A DNA stretch of 58,120 nt, from assembly GCA_002359635.1 (NCBI GenBank), contig DENJ01000048.1, positions 47,715 to 105,834 of the forward strand, written 5' to 3'. Under the pieces are notes generated by a model. The model made no database searches. It had not been told where the DNA came from and worked only from the letters and a program-made list of their open reading frames with translations. Origin of the DNA: Burkholderiales bacterium UBA2647 (GTDB lineage: Bacteria > Pseudomonadota > Gammaproteobacteria > Burkholderiales > Burkholderiaceae_E). The translations under genes were made by a program, and so were the position numbers. Positions 26,544 to 35,192 of this stretch are shown here, one piece after another. Each line of letters starts with the position of its first letter. Position 1 is the stretch's first letter.

Positions 26544-28358
26544 TCAGATGGCTGCTGTTCGCGCCTCGAGCCAGGCCTTGGCCTCGCCTTCCAATCGTGG
26601 GCTAAGTCGTTCGCGTACGAGGTGATGGTAGTCATTGAGCCATTGCCGCTCGTCCTCGCGCAAGAGCTTTGGCTCAATACAACGCGTGTCAATCGGGCAA
26701 AGGCTCAGTGTTTCAAAACACAAAAATTCGCCAAAGTTTTCTTCAATCGCTGGCTTGAAGGGCAGATTGGCAACAAGATTTTCGATGCGGATGCCCCATT
26801 GGCCAGGACGATAAATACCCGGTTCAATCGACGTAATCATGCCGGGTTCCATCGCCATATGCGGCGTGGGAATCGCCTTGCTAATGCTTTGCGGTCCTTC
26901 GTGGACATTTAAAAAATAACCAACCCCGTGGCCGGTACCGTGGCCGAAGTCCATGGCCTGCTCCCAAAGTGGTGCGCGTGCGATGGCATCGAGCATCGGC
27001 GAGAGCGTCCCGCGCGGAAAGCGGCACCGGGATAAGGCCATGGTGCCCTTAAGCACGAGGGTGTAATCGCGACGCATGGCAGCGCTCAACCTGCCTATGT
27101 TCCAAACACGGGTGATGTCGGTGGTGCCCCCCACATACTGGGCGCCGCTATCGATGAGCAAGAGGCCATCTCCCTCAATGAGTGCATGATGGGTTTGGGT
27201 GGCTCGGTAGTGAGGCATCGCGCCATTGGCATTAAAGCCTGCAATTGTTGGAAACGAGAGTCCAACAAAGCCATTGCCACGGCTTCGTTCGTCGCTAAGG
27301 CGCTCATCAACCGTAAGTTCGCTGATGACTTCCCGGCCTAATGCTTGTTCAAACCAGGCATAAAAGCGACACATGGCAGCCCCGTCTTCGATCATCGCCT
27401 CTCGAACAAAGCCAAGTTCCTCCTCGGTTTTGCGGCTTTTATGGAGGGTACTCGGATTGATCGACTCGATCACCGCGCTCGAAGCCGGGATCGACTCTCG
27501 AAGTGCAAGCGTGATGCGTGCTGGGTCGAGTAATACCCTTTGGTTTAGAGCAAGTGCCTTAAGGTCTGCCGCGGCGTCCTGATAATCGCGACATTCAACA
27601 CCATCATCTCTGAGACGTGCCTGTAACTCGCCCGGTACCTTGCCCTTAGCAACGAACAAAAAGGCAGCGTCAGCCTTGATCAATAAGTGGGCCAAGAAAA
27701 CCGGGTTGTAATCGACATCGCTACCACGCAAGTTCAAGATCCAGGCAATATCATCGACTGTTGAGACCATGTGAAGCGACGCCTGATGCTTATGCATGGC
27801 ATCGCGCACCATGGCAAGTTTCTCGCGCCTCGTTCGGCTCGCATGGGGCGGCAAATGCTCATAAACCCCCTGGCTCGGAAGCTCGGCACGCTCAGGCCAG
27901 CATGGGGCAAGCAAGTCCAGGTCAGTTCTGAAACGAAAATCGAGTTCGACCAGGCGTTCGCGTAGAAGCTTGGCTGAAGCTAATGCGAGCACGTCGCCGT
28001 CAACCGCCAGACAGGCTTTGGCAGGCAGGTGCTTGAGCATCCAGTCACAAAGCACAGCGGGCGTTGCCGACTGAACCTTTTCCAAATCAACGCCGCTGCC
28101 TGCCAACTCCTGCTCAGCCTGTACCCAATAGCGACTATCAGCAAATAGTGCCGCCTTTTGCTGACCAATCAGAAGCGTACCCATCGAGCCAGTAAATCCC
28201 GAGAACCATTGCCTGCCCTGCCAGCGGGCAGGAAGATACTCGGACAAATGGGGATCGGCCGACGGGATCAATAAGGCGTCGACCTCGTGGGTCAGCATGT
28301 GTTTACGAAGCGCTTGAATGCGATCTGCTACGGTGTTGGGCTTGGCTTGCATCAACAT
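26544..28358 (-). CDS. Xaa-Pro aminopeptidase (M24B family)
   Basis: Cytosolic metallo-aminopeptidase that releases N-terminal residues ahead of proline. The 604 residues match the long aminopeptidase P form with two creatinase-like N-terminal domains and a C-terminal pita-bread domain. The five metal ligands are visible in LIDSGAQY, TTDITRVW, FGHGTGHGVGYFLNVHEGP, SIEPGIY and IRIENL. The start is ATG 28358, with a second ATG two codons on. It is divergent from the AhpD-like gene, 32 bases away. Confidence 0.92.
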   Translation of the reverse strand: MLMQAKPNTVADRIQALRKHMLTHEVDALLIPSADPHLSEYLPARWQGRQWFSGFTGSMGTLLIGQQKAALFADSRYWVQAEQELAGSGVDLEKVQSATPAVLCDWMLKHLPAKACLAVDGDVLALASAKLLRERLVELDFRFRTDLDLLAPCWPERAELPSQGVYEHLPPHASRTRREKLAMVRDAMHKHQASLHMVSTVDDIAWILNLRGSDVDYNPVFLAHLLIKADAAFLFVAKGKVPGELQARLRDDGVECRDYQDAAADLKALALNQRVLLDPARITLALRESIPASSAVIESINPSTLHKSRKTEEELGFVREAMIEDGAAMCRFYAWFEQALGREVISELTVDERLSDERSRGNGFVGLSFPTIAGFNANGAMPHYRATQTHHALIEGDGLLLIDSGAQYVGGTTDITRVWNIGRLSAAMRRDYTLVLKGTMALSRCRFPRGTLSPMLDAIARAPLWEQAMDFGHGTGHGVGYFLNVHEGPQSISKAIPTPHMAMEPGMITSIEPGIYRPGQWGIRIENLVANLPFKPAIEENFGEFLCFETLSLCPIDTRCIEPKLLREDERQWLNDYHHLVRERLSPRLEGEAKAWLEARTAAI

Positions 28359-28390
28359 GTTTCATCCAATTCAGAAAGGGAATTAAGCAA

Positions 28391-28804
28391 ATGAGTGCGC
28401 TAAAAAAAAGTGAAAACCCTGAAAACAACCCAAGGGTTAAGGCAGTCTTTGATGATATCCGCGCCACACGAAAGACCAACTTTATCAACCATCTTTGGCA
28501 CTATCTTGCCTTTAATCCCGAGTTGCTCGAGCAGACCTGGCGCGAGGTCAAGGCTGTGATGATTGCTGATTCTGCGCTCGACCCACTGGTGAAGGAAATG
28601 ATTTATATCGCGGTTTCTGCGACCAACGCCTGCGCCTACTGCGTGCATTCGCATACCGCTGCTGCGCGTGCAAAAGGCATGACTGATGATCAACATGCGG
28701 ACTTATTGCGGGTGATGGCGCTTGCTGCAAAAACGAATCAAATCGCCAACGCGCTTCAAATGCCGATTGATACAGCCTTTGATGCAGATCAGCGCGGGTC
28801 TTAG
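28391..28804 (+). CDS. AhpD-like / carboxymuconolactone decarboxylase family protein
   Basis: Small all-helical protein of 137 residues. The AhpD redox signature is complete: Glu in VKEMIYIAVS, then C81-A-Y-C84 and H88 (ACAYCVHSHTAAA), pointing to peroxidase-linked thiol chemistry rather than lactone decarboxylation. Its stop overlaps the convergent TauD gene by four bases. The substrate and reductant are not known. Confidence 0.85.
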   Translation: MSALKKSENPENNPRVKAVFDDIRATRKTNFINHLWHYLAFNPELLEQTWREVKAVMIADSALDPLVKEMIYIAVSATNACAYCVHSHTAAARAKGMTDDQHADLLRVMALAAKTNQIANALQMPIDTAFDADQRGS

Positions 28805-29652
28805 TGGCGCTCGACGGTGGTGGTTCGCCGAAGATCGCGCCGATCTTGCAAATCGTAACGGCGACCGCGGTGTAGGGTCGAACGGTTGTCCCACATGACA
28901 TAGTCGCCGGCCTGCCATGAATGACGATAAACAAAGGCTGCTTGGGTGACGTGTTCGAGCAACTCGGCGACCAGTAAACGCCCCTCGGGCACCGACATAC
29001 CATCGATCGATTCAATATGAACGCTAGGATGAACGATCTTGCGCCCGTCGAAGGGATGTTGGTATACCAAGGGTCGTCGTACGGGCGGGAACTTGGCGAG
29101 TTGATCAGCCGTGTATTGATCATCACCGAGCAGTCGTCGCGAATGAAAGGCACTGTGAACCGCTACAAGAGTTTCAGCGATTTGGCGCAAGTCATCTGGA
29201 AGCTGCTCGTAGGCGCTTCGTAAGTCACACCATTCTGTGTCACCGCCATGCTCAGGCACGACAACCGCACTGAGCATGGAGTAGGCAACTGGAATGTTCT
29301 GAAAACTGCTATCGCTGTGCCAAAGTTGGTTGGCGAGCCTCGACAATAAACGTGCATCATTTTTTGCGCTGACCTCGCCATCAAGCGCTACATTACCGAT
29401 ATCGATCAAGGCCTCATGAGAAAACCTGCTTGGCGCGCCGGTTGCTTTTCGCAATCCACCATCAAGTGGACCGAAAGCCTTAGCCAGACGAATTTGCTCT
29501 GCTTCGCTCAGGCCCTGCTTGCGAAAAACCAAGACCCCGAAGCGCTGCAATGCTTCCTCCACGGACTTGATTGTTGCGGCGCATAGATCTTGTTTGAGGT
29601 CAATACCTGAGACCTCGGCGGCAAAGTTATTCCCGATCGTATGAAATTTCAT
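28801..29652 (-). CDS. TauD/TfdA-family 2-oxoglutarate-dependent dioxygenase
   Basis: Fe(II)/2-oxoglutarate oxygenase, 283 residues. The 2-His-1-carboxylate triad is seen as H112-x-D114 (WHSDSSF) and H261 (STLHRGRRYD), with the oxoglutarate-binding arginine in RRDLRRTTT. The opening MKFHTIGNNFAAEVSGIDL is like TfdA (2,4-D dioxygenase) and its relatives more than TauD. It lies 40 bases after a Bug-type binding protein on the same strand, suggesting that the imported compound is the oxygenase substrate. Confidence 0.88.
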   Translation of the reverse strand: MKFHTIGNNFAAEVSGIDLKQDLCAATIKSVEEALQRFGVLVFRKQGLSEAEQIRLAKAFGPLDGGLRKATGAPSRFSHEALIDIGNVALDGEVSAKNDARLLSRLANQLWHSDSSFQNIPVAYSMLSAVVVPEHGGDTEWCDLRSAYEQLPDDLRQIAETLVAVHSAFHSRRLLGDDQYTADQLAKFPPVRRPLVYQHPFDGRKIVHPSVHIESIDGMSVPEGRLLVAELLEHVTQAAFVYRHSWQAGDYVMWDNRSTLHRGRRYDLQDRRDLRRTTTVERH

Positions 29653-29692
29653 AGGTATTGGGTATGGTACGTCGTCATGGGCATGCCCTACA

Positions 29693-30691
29693 TCAATTCG
29701 GTGTGACCTTGGCAGCCTTAACCACCACAGCCCATTTAGCGACTTCGTCTTTCAAAAAGCGATCGGCCGCTTCGGGGCTGTTGCCGATGATGTCTGAGCC
29801 GCTGTCAATGAGCCGTTTACGGACATCAGGCAATTGAAGCGCTTTTTGAATCTCGCTGTTGAGTCGCTGTACGATGTCGTTTGGCGTGCCAAGCGGTGCA
29901 ACAACACCAAACCATGCAACCGTTTCAAATTGCTTAACGCCTGCTTCCTGAATTGTGGGTACATCGGGCAACAGGGGATGGCGCTTTGCGCTTGAGACCG
30001 CAATCGGACGAACCTTGCCCGACTTTACATGGGGCATCAGGGCGACAATATTGTCGAACATCAGTTGAATACGCCCACCCATTAAGTCAATGTGAGCCGG
30101 GCCAGATCCTTTATACGGTACATGAACCATATCGATCCCGGTTTCAATCTTAAGTTTCTCACCAGTGAGATGGTGCGAGGTTCCAACACCAGCCGATCCG
30201 AAACTGATTTTTCCGGGATTTGCCTTGGCGTAGCTCACGAGTTCGGTGATCGACTTGGGCGCGAAATCAAGATTTGCTGCAAGCAAGAGCGGCGAATGGG
30301 TCAGTACGGTCACCGACGCGAAGTCTTTGGCCGTATCGTACTTAAGGGACGGGTAGACCGAGGCGCTGACGGGAAGCGCTGCGGTCGATACAAGCAAGGT
30401 GTAGCCATCGGCTGGCGATTTGGCAACAGCCTCTGCCGCAATCGTGCCACCTGCACCAGCGCGATTTTCAACGATAAAGCTTTGTCCTGTTGATTGGCTG
30501 AGCTTTTCGGCGATAAGGCGGCCGATGATGTCTGAGGCTGTCCCCGGTGCAAAGGCAACGACCATTTTGACGGGCTTTGTCGGATAGCTTGGCTGCGCCC
30601 GAGCGGTACCCCAACTCAACCCAAGGCAAGCCAGTGAGGCAAAGAGTACCGATCGGATGATTTTCCTTCGTCGTTGTAAATATAAGAACAT
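29693..30691 (-). CDS. Bug-family tripartite tricarboxylate transporter substrate-binding protein
   Basis: Periplasmic solute receptor of the TctC/Bug family, 332 residues. ATG 30691 gives a basic N-terminus and a clear signal peptide (IIRSVLFASLACLGLSWGTARA), with mature start near QPSYPTKPVKMVVAFAPG. Family segments DIIGRLIAEKLS, FIVENRAGAGGTIAAEAVA and MVHVPYKGSGPAHIDLMGG follow. No TctA/TctB membrane genes are in the window, which is common for Bug proteins. It is divergent from the MFS gene and upstream of the dioxygenase. Ligands are usually carboxylates. Confidence 0.9.
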   Translation of the reverse strand: MFLYLQRRRKIIRSVLFASLACLGLSWGTARAQPSYPTKPVKMVVAFAPGTASDIIGRLIAEKLSQSTGQSFIVENRAGAGGTIAAEAVAKSPADGYTLLVSTAALPVSASVYPSLKYDTAKDFASVTVLTHSPLLLAANLDFAPKSITELVSYAKANPGKISFGSAGVGTSHHLTGEKLKIETGIDMVHVPYKGSGPAHIDLMGGRIQLMFDNIVALMPHVKSGKVRPIAVSSAKRHPLLPDVPTIQEAGVKQFETVAWFGVVAPLGTPNDIVQRLNSEIQKALQLPDVRKRLIDSGSDIIGNSPEAADRFLKDEVAKWAVVVKAAKVTPN

Positions 30692-30818
30692 AAGACGGGT
30701 GCTCCGGTGATAGGGAAAGCGCTGCTTTAAAAACTCGGATGGCCGCTCATTCAATCATGAGTCAGGCCAGCGTCCGTTTGATCCAGCTTACATTCGAAGA
30801 TAAGTCGAGTTGTCCGAC

Positions 30819-32090
30819 ATGGGCAAGGACTTTGTTTGGTTTATCCTGAAGGCCTGTTTCAGGAATGCTCTTATCAACGTGCGTCAATCTACCTCCTTAT
30901 CTTTCTGGTTTATCACCCTAAGTGCGGCCATCATTCTGGCGATTACTCAAGGGGCCCGCCAGACGACCGGCATGTACGTGTCGCCGATGAACACAGACAC
31001 GGGTCTCGGTATTGCCAACATCGCGTTTGCCATGGCGGTGGGGCAGTTCGTATGGGGGGTGGTTCAACCGATCGCCGGGGCGCTCGCTGGGCGATTGGGA
31101 TATGCCCCGATGCTTACCGTGGGCGTACTCTTGATGATTTTGGGTTCGGTCATCACGCCGATGATGACGACCACACTTGGTTTGGTCATCGCGCTTGGCG
31201 TGATTCAGGCTGCAGGAGCCGGCATCGGCAGCTTTTCCTTGCTGATGGGAGCCGTTGCCAATCGCATACCGGCAGACAAGCGCCCCTTTGCCTCAGGGGT
31301 GGTTAATGCGGGTTCGTCGCTCGGACAATTCATTTTTGCCCCGATTACAGCAGGCTTGATCGCTTGGGTGGGTTGGGTGAAGAGTCTTTGGTCCGTGGCT
31401 GCAATCGCCTTGATCGCACTGCCCTTGGTGTGGATCTTGCGAGCACCAAGCCAGGGAGGATCGACTGCGGTTGTTGAGGGCCCAAGCCTTAATGAGCAGT
31501 TGAAGATCGCTGTCCGTGATAAAAGTTATTGGTTATTACATGCCGGCTTTTTTACTTGCGGCTTTCATATCGCTTTTTTAGTCACCCATTTACCAACCGA
31601 AATTCAGCTTTGTGATCTGTCGCCCAAGGTGTCAGGCGATGCGTTGGCGATCATCGGTTTATTCAATATTGCAGGCAGTCTACTCATCGGATGGATGGCA
31701 ACGCGTTGGCGGATGCGTGCCTTGCTGGCTGGACTTTATGCCTGTCGGGCGATCGCCATCGGGCTTTATCTGCTGGCCCCCAAAACCCCTGAAACGCTTT
31801 ATTTGTTTTCTGCAGTGATTGGCTTGACCTGGCTGGCAACCGTGCCACCCACAGCTGGTTTGGTCTCAAAGCTCTTCGGTGTGAAGCACCTCGCAACCCT
31901 CTTCGGGCTCACGCTTTTATCGCATCAAATCGGTGGATTCTTGGGCGCCTGGCTTGGCGGGATCGCGATTGACGCGACAGGAACTTATCATTGGATGTGG
32001 TATGCCGACATGGCACTGGCTCTGCTTGCCGCAGCTGCAAGCCTTCCGGTGCGTGAGGCGGCCCCTAAGCTTACAGCCGCCCCTGCATAG
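30819..32090 (+). CDS. MFS transporter
   Basis: Inner-membrane major-facilitator permease, 423 residues with about 12 hydrophobic helices. The segment GRLGYAPMLTVGVLL fits the loop 2-3 region, and the family pattern GFHIAFLVTHLP starts the second half. It resembles the monocarboxylate/oxalate-formate-like group (FGVKHLATLFGLTLLSHQIGGFLGAWLGG near the end). ATG 30819 is preferred over a TTG three codons earlier. It is divergent from the Bug protein across 127 bases and convergent with the FAH gene. Substrate unknown. Confidence 0.87.
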   Translation: MGKDFVWFILKACFRNALINVRQSTSLSFWFITLSAAIILAITQGARQTTGMYVSPMNTDTGLGIANIAFAMAVGQFVWGVVQPIAGALAGRLGYAPMLTVGVLLMILGSVITPMMTTTLGLVIALGVIQAAGAGIGSFSLLMGAVANRIPADKRPFASGVVNAGSSLGQFIFAPITAGLIAWVGWVKSLWSVAAIALIALPLVWILRAPSQGGSTAVVEGPSLNEQLKIAVRDKSYWLLHAGFFTCGFHIAFLVTHLPTEIQLCDLSPKVSGDALAIIGLFNIAGSLLIGWMATRWRMRALLAGLYACRAIAIGLYLLAPKTPETLYLFSAVIGLTWLATVPPTAGLVSKLFGVKHLATLFGLTLLSHQIGGFLGAWLGGIAIDATGTYHWMWYADMALALLAAAASLPVREAAPKLTAAPA

Positions 32091-32113
32091 ACGACGGCTT
32101 GGTGCCGGCGTGC

Positions 32114-32800
32114 TCAGACGACCTTGCTGATCAGGGTCCCAACACCTTCGACGCTGCCCTTCATCAGGTCACCGCGTTTCACAGGGCCAACACCTGCAGG
32201 CGTGCCGCTATAGATGAGATCGCCTGGCATCAGACAAAACAGGGTTGACAAATAGGCGATGGTTTCTGGAATGTTCCAAATCAGGTCTTGAAGATCGCCA
32301 CGTTGCCTTAATTCACCGTTGACTTCGAGCACCACAGCGCCCTTGCTCGGGTGTCCGATGCTTGAGGCCGGGACAATCGCGGAGCAGGGCGCGGAAAAAT
32401 CAAAGGCCTTACCTGTATCCCAGGGCCGCCCCATTTTCTTGGCTTCACCCTGCAAATCGCGTCTTGTCATATCGAGCCCCACCGCATAGCCATAAACATG
32501 AGTTAGGGCATCGGCTTCAGCAATCTGACGCCCACCACGGCCCAGTGCGACAACCATTTCCAATTCGTGATGAACATCCTCACTCAGGCTCGGATAGGGA
32601 AACTCACCGTCACCCGCTACGATCGCCGTTGCTGGTTTCATAAAAAAGAACGGTGGCTCGCGGTTAGGATCATGGCCCATTTCCCGGGCGTGCTCCGCAT
32701 AGTTGCGCCCCACGCAAAAAATCCGGTTCACCGGGAATCGCTGCGTGCTGCCTTCTACCGGGAGGGATACCTGTTTTGGCGCTTCGATTACATAGTCCAT
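32114..32800 (-). CDS. Fumarylacetoacetate hydrolase family protein, fumarylpyruvate-hydrolase-like
   Basis: FAH-fold C-C bond hydrolase, 228 residues. The start FPVNRIFCVGRNYAEHAREMG and the segment KKMGRPWDTGKAFDFSAP are typical of the fumarylpyruvate hydrolase (NagK-like) subgroup; metal ligands lie in DVHHELEMVVALG. Related members act in gentisate or homoprotocatechuate breakdown, or as oxaloacetate decarboxylases. It is 16 bases downstream of the LigJ-type hydratase with a good AAGGAAAG ribosome binding site, so it is third in that operon and probably acts on a related keto acid. Confidence 0.88.
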   Translation of the reverse strand: MDYVIEAPKQVSLPVEGSTQRFPVNRIFCVGRNYAEHAREMGHDPNREPPFFFMKPATAIVAGDGEFPYPSLSEDVHHELEMVVALGRGGRQIAEADALTHVYGYAVGLDMTRRDLQGEAKKMGRPWDTGKAFDFSAPCSAIVPASSIGHPSKGAVVLEVNGELRQRGDLQDLIWNIPETIAYLSTLFCLMPGDLIYSGTPAGVGPVKRGDLMKGSVEGVGTLISKVV

Positions 32801-32816
32801 CTCTTTCCTTTGACGC

Positions 32817-33866
32817 TTAAATGATTGTTGTGGCGGAAGGCATCGCGCGAAGCCTCGGGCCTAAACGCTTATAAATACCGAGTGCATTATCCGCGTAAAT
32901 AGCCTGTCTGCCCGGTGCGTCGACTTCGGTCGACGCCTCGATGTAGCGCTTGGTATCGTCATAAAAATGTCCGCTTCGCGGATCGATGCCGCGCACCGCG
33001 CCAACGGTTTCAGAGGCAAACAACAGGTTTTTCGTCGGGATCACCTTCAGCAACAGGTCGATGCCCGCTTGGTGATAAACACAGGTGTCGAAAAAGACGT
33101 TGTTGAGCACTTTTTGTTCAAGCTCGGGCAGTCCCATATCCTGAGCAATCCCACGGTAGCGCCCCCAGTGAAAAGGTACGGCACCCCCGCCGTGAGGGAT
33201 GATGAACTTGAGCTCCGGGAAGTCCTCAAAAATCGACGATGTCATAAACTGAACAAAGGCGGTTGTATCGCCATTGATGTAGTGGCTTGCGACCGCATGA
33301 AAATGCGGGTTACAAGCGCCACTCACATGGATCATTGCAGGAATATCCCAGCGCAGCAATTGCTCATAGAGCGGATACCACCAATCCTTGTCCCAAAGTG
33401 GTGGGTCTGACCAGTTGCCGCCGCTAGGGTCGGGATTCAGATTCGCAGCAACAAAACCATATTCACCGATACAACGTTCTAAGGTGCGGAATACGGTTGA
33501 GCCTGGCTTCACCCCCGATGCTTGGGGCAGCTGACAGGCACCCACAAAGTGTTGCGGATAGCGCTGGCATACGCGATGGACCAAAGCATTGGCGTAGTCC
33601 GCCCAGACTTGATTGACTTGTTCATCGCCGCGATGGTGGTCCATGCCCAAAGCCTTTGGCGAAAAAATCGTTAAGTCGATACCGCGTTCGCGCATGATAC
33701 GCAGTTGATTGTTCTCAATACCATCGCGTATTTCCTCATCGCTCACATCGGGTGGACTCGGTTGCGGGCTACCATCGCTTATGGCTCTGATCTGGGCCTC
33801 ACGAAAGGCCCAGACTTGAGCCGGGGTGGTTGTGAAATGACCGTGAATATCAATGATCACGGCCAT
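32817..33866 (-). CDS. ligJ: LigJ-type 4-oxalomesaconate hydratase (amidohydrolase superfamily)
   Basis: The 349 residues are very like LigJ, which hydrates 4-oxalomesaconate to 4-carboxy-4-hydroxy-2-oxoadipate in the protocatechuate 4,5-cleavage pathway. Visible matches are AVIIDIHGHFTT, ENNQLRIMRERGIDLTIFSP, FVAANLNPDPSGG, HGGGAVPFHWGR and ASETVGAVRGIDPRSG. Zinc ligands would be H8, H10, H180 and E286, each two positions later than the LigJ ligands as I recall them. I chose ATG 33866, which overlaps the upstream gene by 17 bases. The pathway partners LigI, LigU and LigK are not in the window, so the true substrate may differ. Confidence 0.82.
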   Translation of the reverse strand: MAVIIDIHGHFTTTPAQVWAFREAQIRAISDGSPQPSPPDVSDEEIRDGIENNQLRIMRERGIDLTIFSPKALGMDHHRGDEQVNQVWADYANALVHRVCQRYPQHFVGACQLPQASGVKPGSTVFRTLERCIGEYGFVAANLNPDPSGGNWSDPPLWDKDWWYPLYEQLLRWDIPAMIHVSGACNPHFHAVASHYINGDTTAFVQFMTSSIFEDFPELKFIIPHGGGAVPFHWGRYRGIAQDMGLPELEQKVLNNVFFDTCVYHQAGIDLLLKVIPTKNLLFASETVGAVRGIDPRSGHFYDDTKRYIEASTEVDAPGRQAIYADNALGIYKRLGPRLRAMPSATTII

Positions 33867-34476
33867 CCCCGCCGAGCATGCGTTGCCGGATAAGGCTTGC
33901 TTCAAGTTTGGGAAGCGCTTCAGCACCTTCAGGAACACTGACTTCGACAGCGTTTAACAACATCGAAACCATGCTGTAGACACCACTTACTGATACAAGA
34001 TCGATCAGTGCCGTTTCGCCAAAATGCTCCAGGGCTTGATGCCAGAGCGCATCGGGAATGCGCTGCTCGATGCTTAAGCGGGCACAGACTTCAAAAACCA
34101 GGCTTTCCTCGCGATCCAGGTCTTGAGGACGGTAGGCCTCCCAAAGTGGTCTGATGATCCGGTCATCGAGTCCCTCACGGCGTCCGATACGCTCGTGCGC
34201 CCACCACTCGAAAGGCGCGTTGCCGACCCGGGCTTGAATCAAAATCGCGAATTCGGTCATCCGTTTGGAGATGCTGGCGTGAAAACGCAAGTAGTCAAGC
34301 AATTCGAGGCAGGGCTTGGCCATCTTGGGACTGCGGAGCAGGGCGTTGTAGGGACCTGCAAGCCCGGCAGAGGATATTTTGAGAATATAGTCAGCCAGTG
34401 GCTTTGCATCTTCGGGTAAGGTGTCGTAAGGCCTGTAGGCAAGGCGGTCGCGTGTCAGGGGCGTTGGCGTGGTCAT
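33850..34476 (-). CDS. Carboxymuconolactone decarboxylase family protein (no CxxC)
   Basis: Helical CMD-like protein of 208 residues. The family core is seen in LLDYLRFHASISKRMTEFAILIQARVGNAPFEWWAHERIGRREGL; the AhpD CxxC pair is absent, so it is not a thiol peroxidase of the type found at 28391-28804. Relatives are annotated as 4-carboxymuconolactone decarboxylase, but few are tested. It is first in an overlapping operon with the LigJ-type hydratase and FAH-family hydrolase, which hints at a role in a ring-cleavage pathway. Confidence 0.82.
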   Translation of the reverse strand: MTTPTPLTRDRLAYRPYDTLPEDAKPLADYILKISSAGLAGPYNALLRSPKMAKPCLELLDYLRFHASISKRMTEFAILIQARVGNAPFEWWAHERIGRREGLDDRIIRPLWEAYRPQDLDREESLVFEVCARLSIEQRIPDALWHQALEHFGETALIDLVSVSGVYSMVSMLLNAVEVSVPEGAEALPKLEASLIRQRMLGGDGRDH

Positions 34477-34526
34477 CGATTCCTCGGCTTGTGCATGGTG
34501 ATGCGAACTTTAATGGAGCTGCGACG

Positions 34527-35192
34527 GTGACAGGTCGATTTGATGCGGTGATATGGGATTTTGGCGGCGTACTGACTTCAAGCCCTTTTGAGGCTTTTGC
34601 AGATTATGAAATTCGCCATGGTATCGAGCCGGGTTTCATCCGCCGCGTGAACAGCCACAATCCCGACCACAACGCTTGGGCAAAGCTTGAGCGCGATGAG
34701 CTAAGCGCAGAGGGTTTTGATGTCGCTTTTGCCCTCGAAAGTGAGGCGCTCGGCCACCGTCTTGCAGGCTCGGAAATATTGCCCCTTATTGCAGGAACGA
34801 TCAGACCAGCCATGGTTGAAGCCTTGCGCAGGATTGCCGGGCGTATGAAAACCGGATGCATAACGAATAATTTCAGAGCGATATCAACGCTGCAACAGCA
34901 GGGGTCGACACCAGTGTTTTCAAGCCTTTACAAGCGCGAAATCATGAGTTTGTTTGATCACGTCATTGAGAGTGCGCTGGTGGGATTAAGAAAACCTGAT
35001 CCTGCGATTTATCACATGATGACCAAAGCACTTGATGTACATCCAGAACGATGTATTTATTTAGATGATCTGGGCGTGAACTTAAAGCCGGCCAGGGCGA
35101 TGGGTATGCAAACGATCAAGGTTGCTGATCCGGGCACTGCGATCGATGAACTCAGTCACCTGCTTCAAATGGACTTGTTGGCCCACCCCTGA
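34527..35192 (+). CDS. HAD-superfamily hydrolase, ACAD10-like phosphatase group
   Basis: HAD-IA phosphatase-like protein, 221 residues. Motif I is DFGGVLT, motif II TNNF, motif III the Lys in RKPDP, and motif IV LDDLGVNLKPA. The pattern DFGGVLT with KPDPAIY places it nearer the epoxide-hydrolase N-terminal / ACAD10 phosphatases than phosphoglycolate phosphatase. GTG 34527 is preferred: GGAG sits 8 bases upstream and the fold starts immediately after. It is divergent from the CMD-like operon across 50 bases and its end overlaps the convergent dehydrogenase gene by 28 bases. Confidence 0.82.
   Translation: MTGRFDAVIWDFGGVLTSSPFEAFADYEIRHGIEPGFIRRVNSHNPDHNAWAKLERDELSAEGFDVAFALESEALGHRLAGSEILPLIAGTIRPAMVEALRRIAGRMKTGCITNNFRAISTLQQQGSTPVFSSLYKREIMSLFDHVIESALVGLRKPDPAIYHMMTKALDVHPERCIYLDDLGVNLKPARAMGMQTIKVADPGTAIDELSHLLQMDLLAHP

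Noticed and set aside
28548..29153. Minus-strand frame of 201 codons overlapping the AhpD-like and dioxygenase genes
   Set aside because: It crosses two convergent genes that both carry intact catalytic motifs, and its own sequence looks random.
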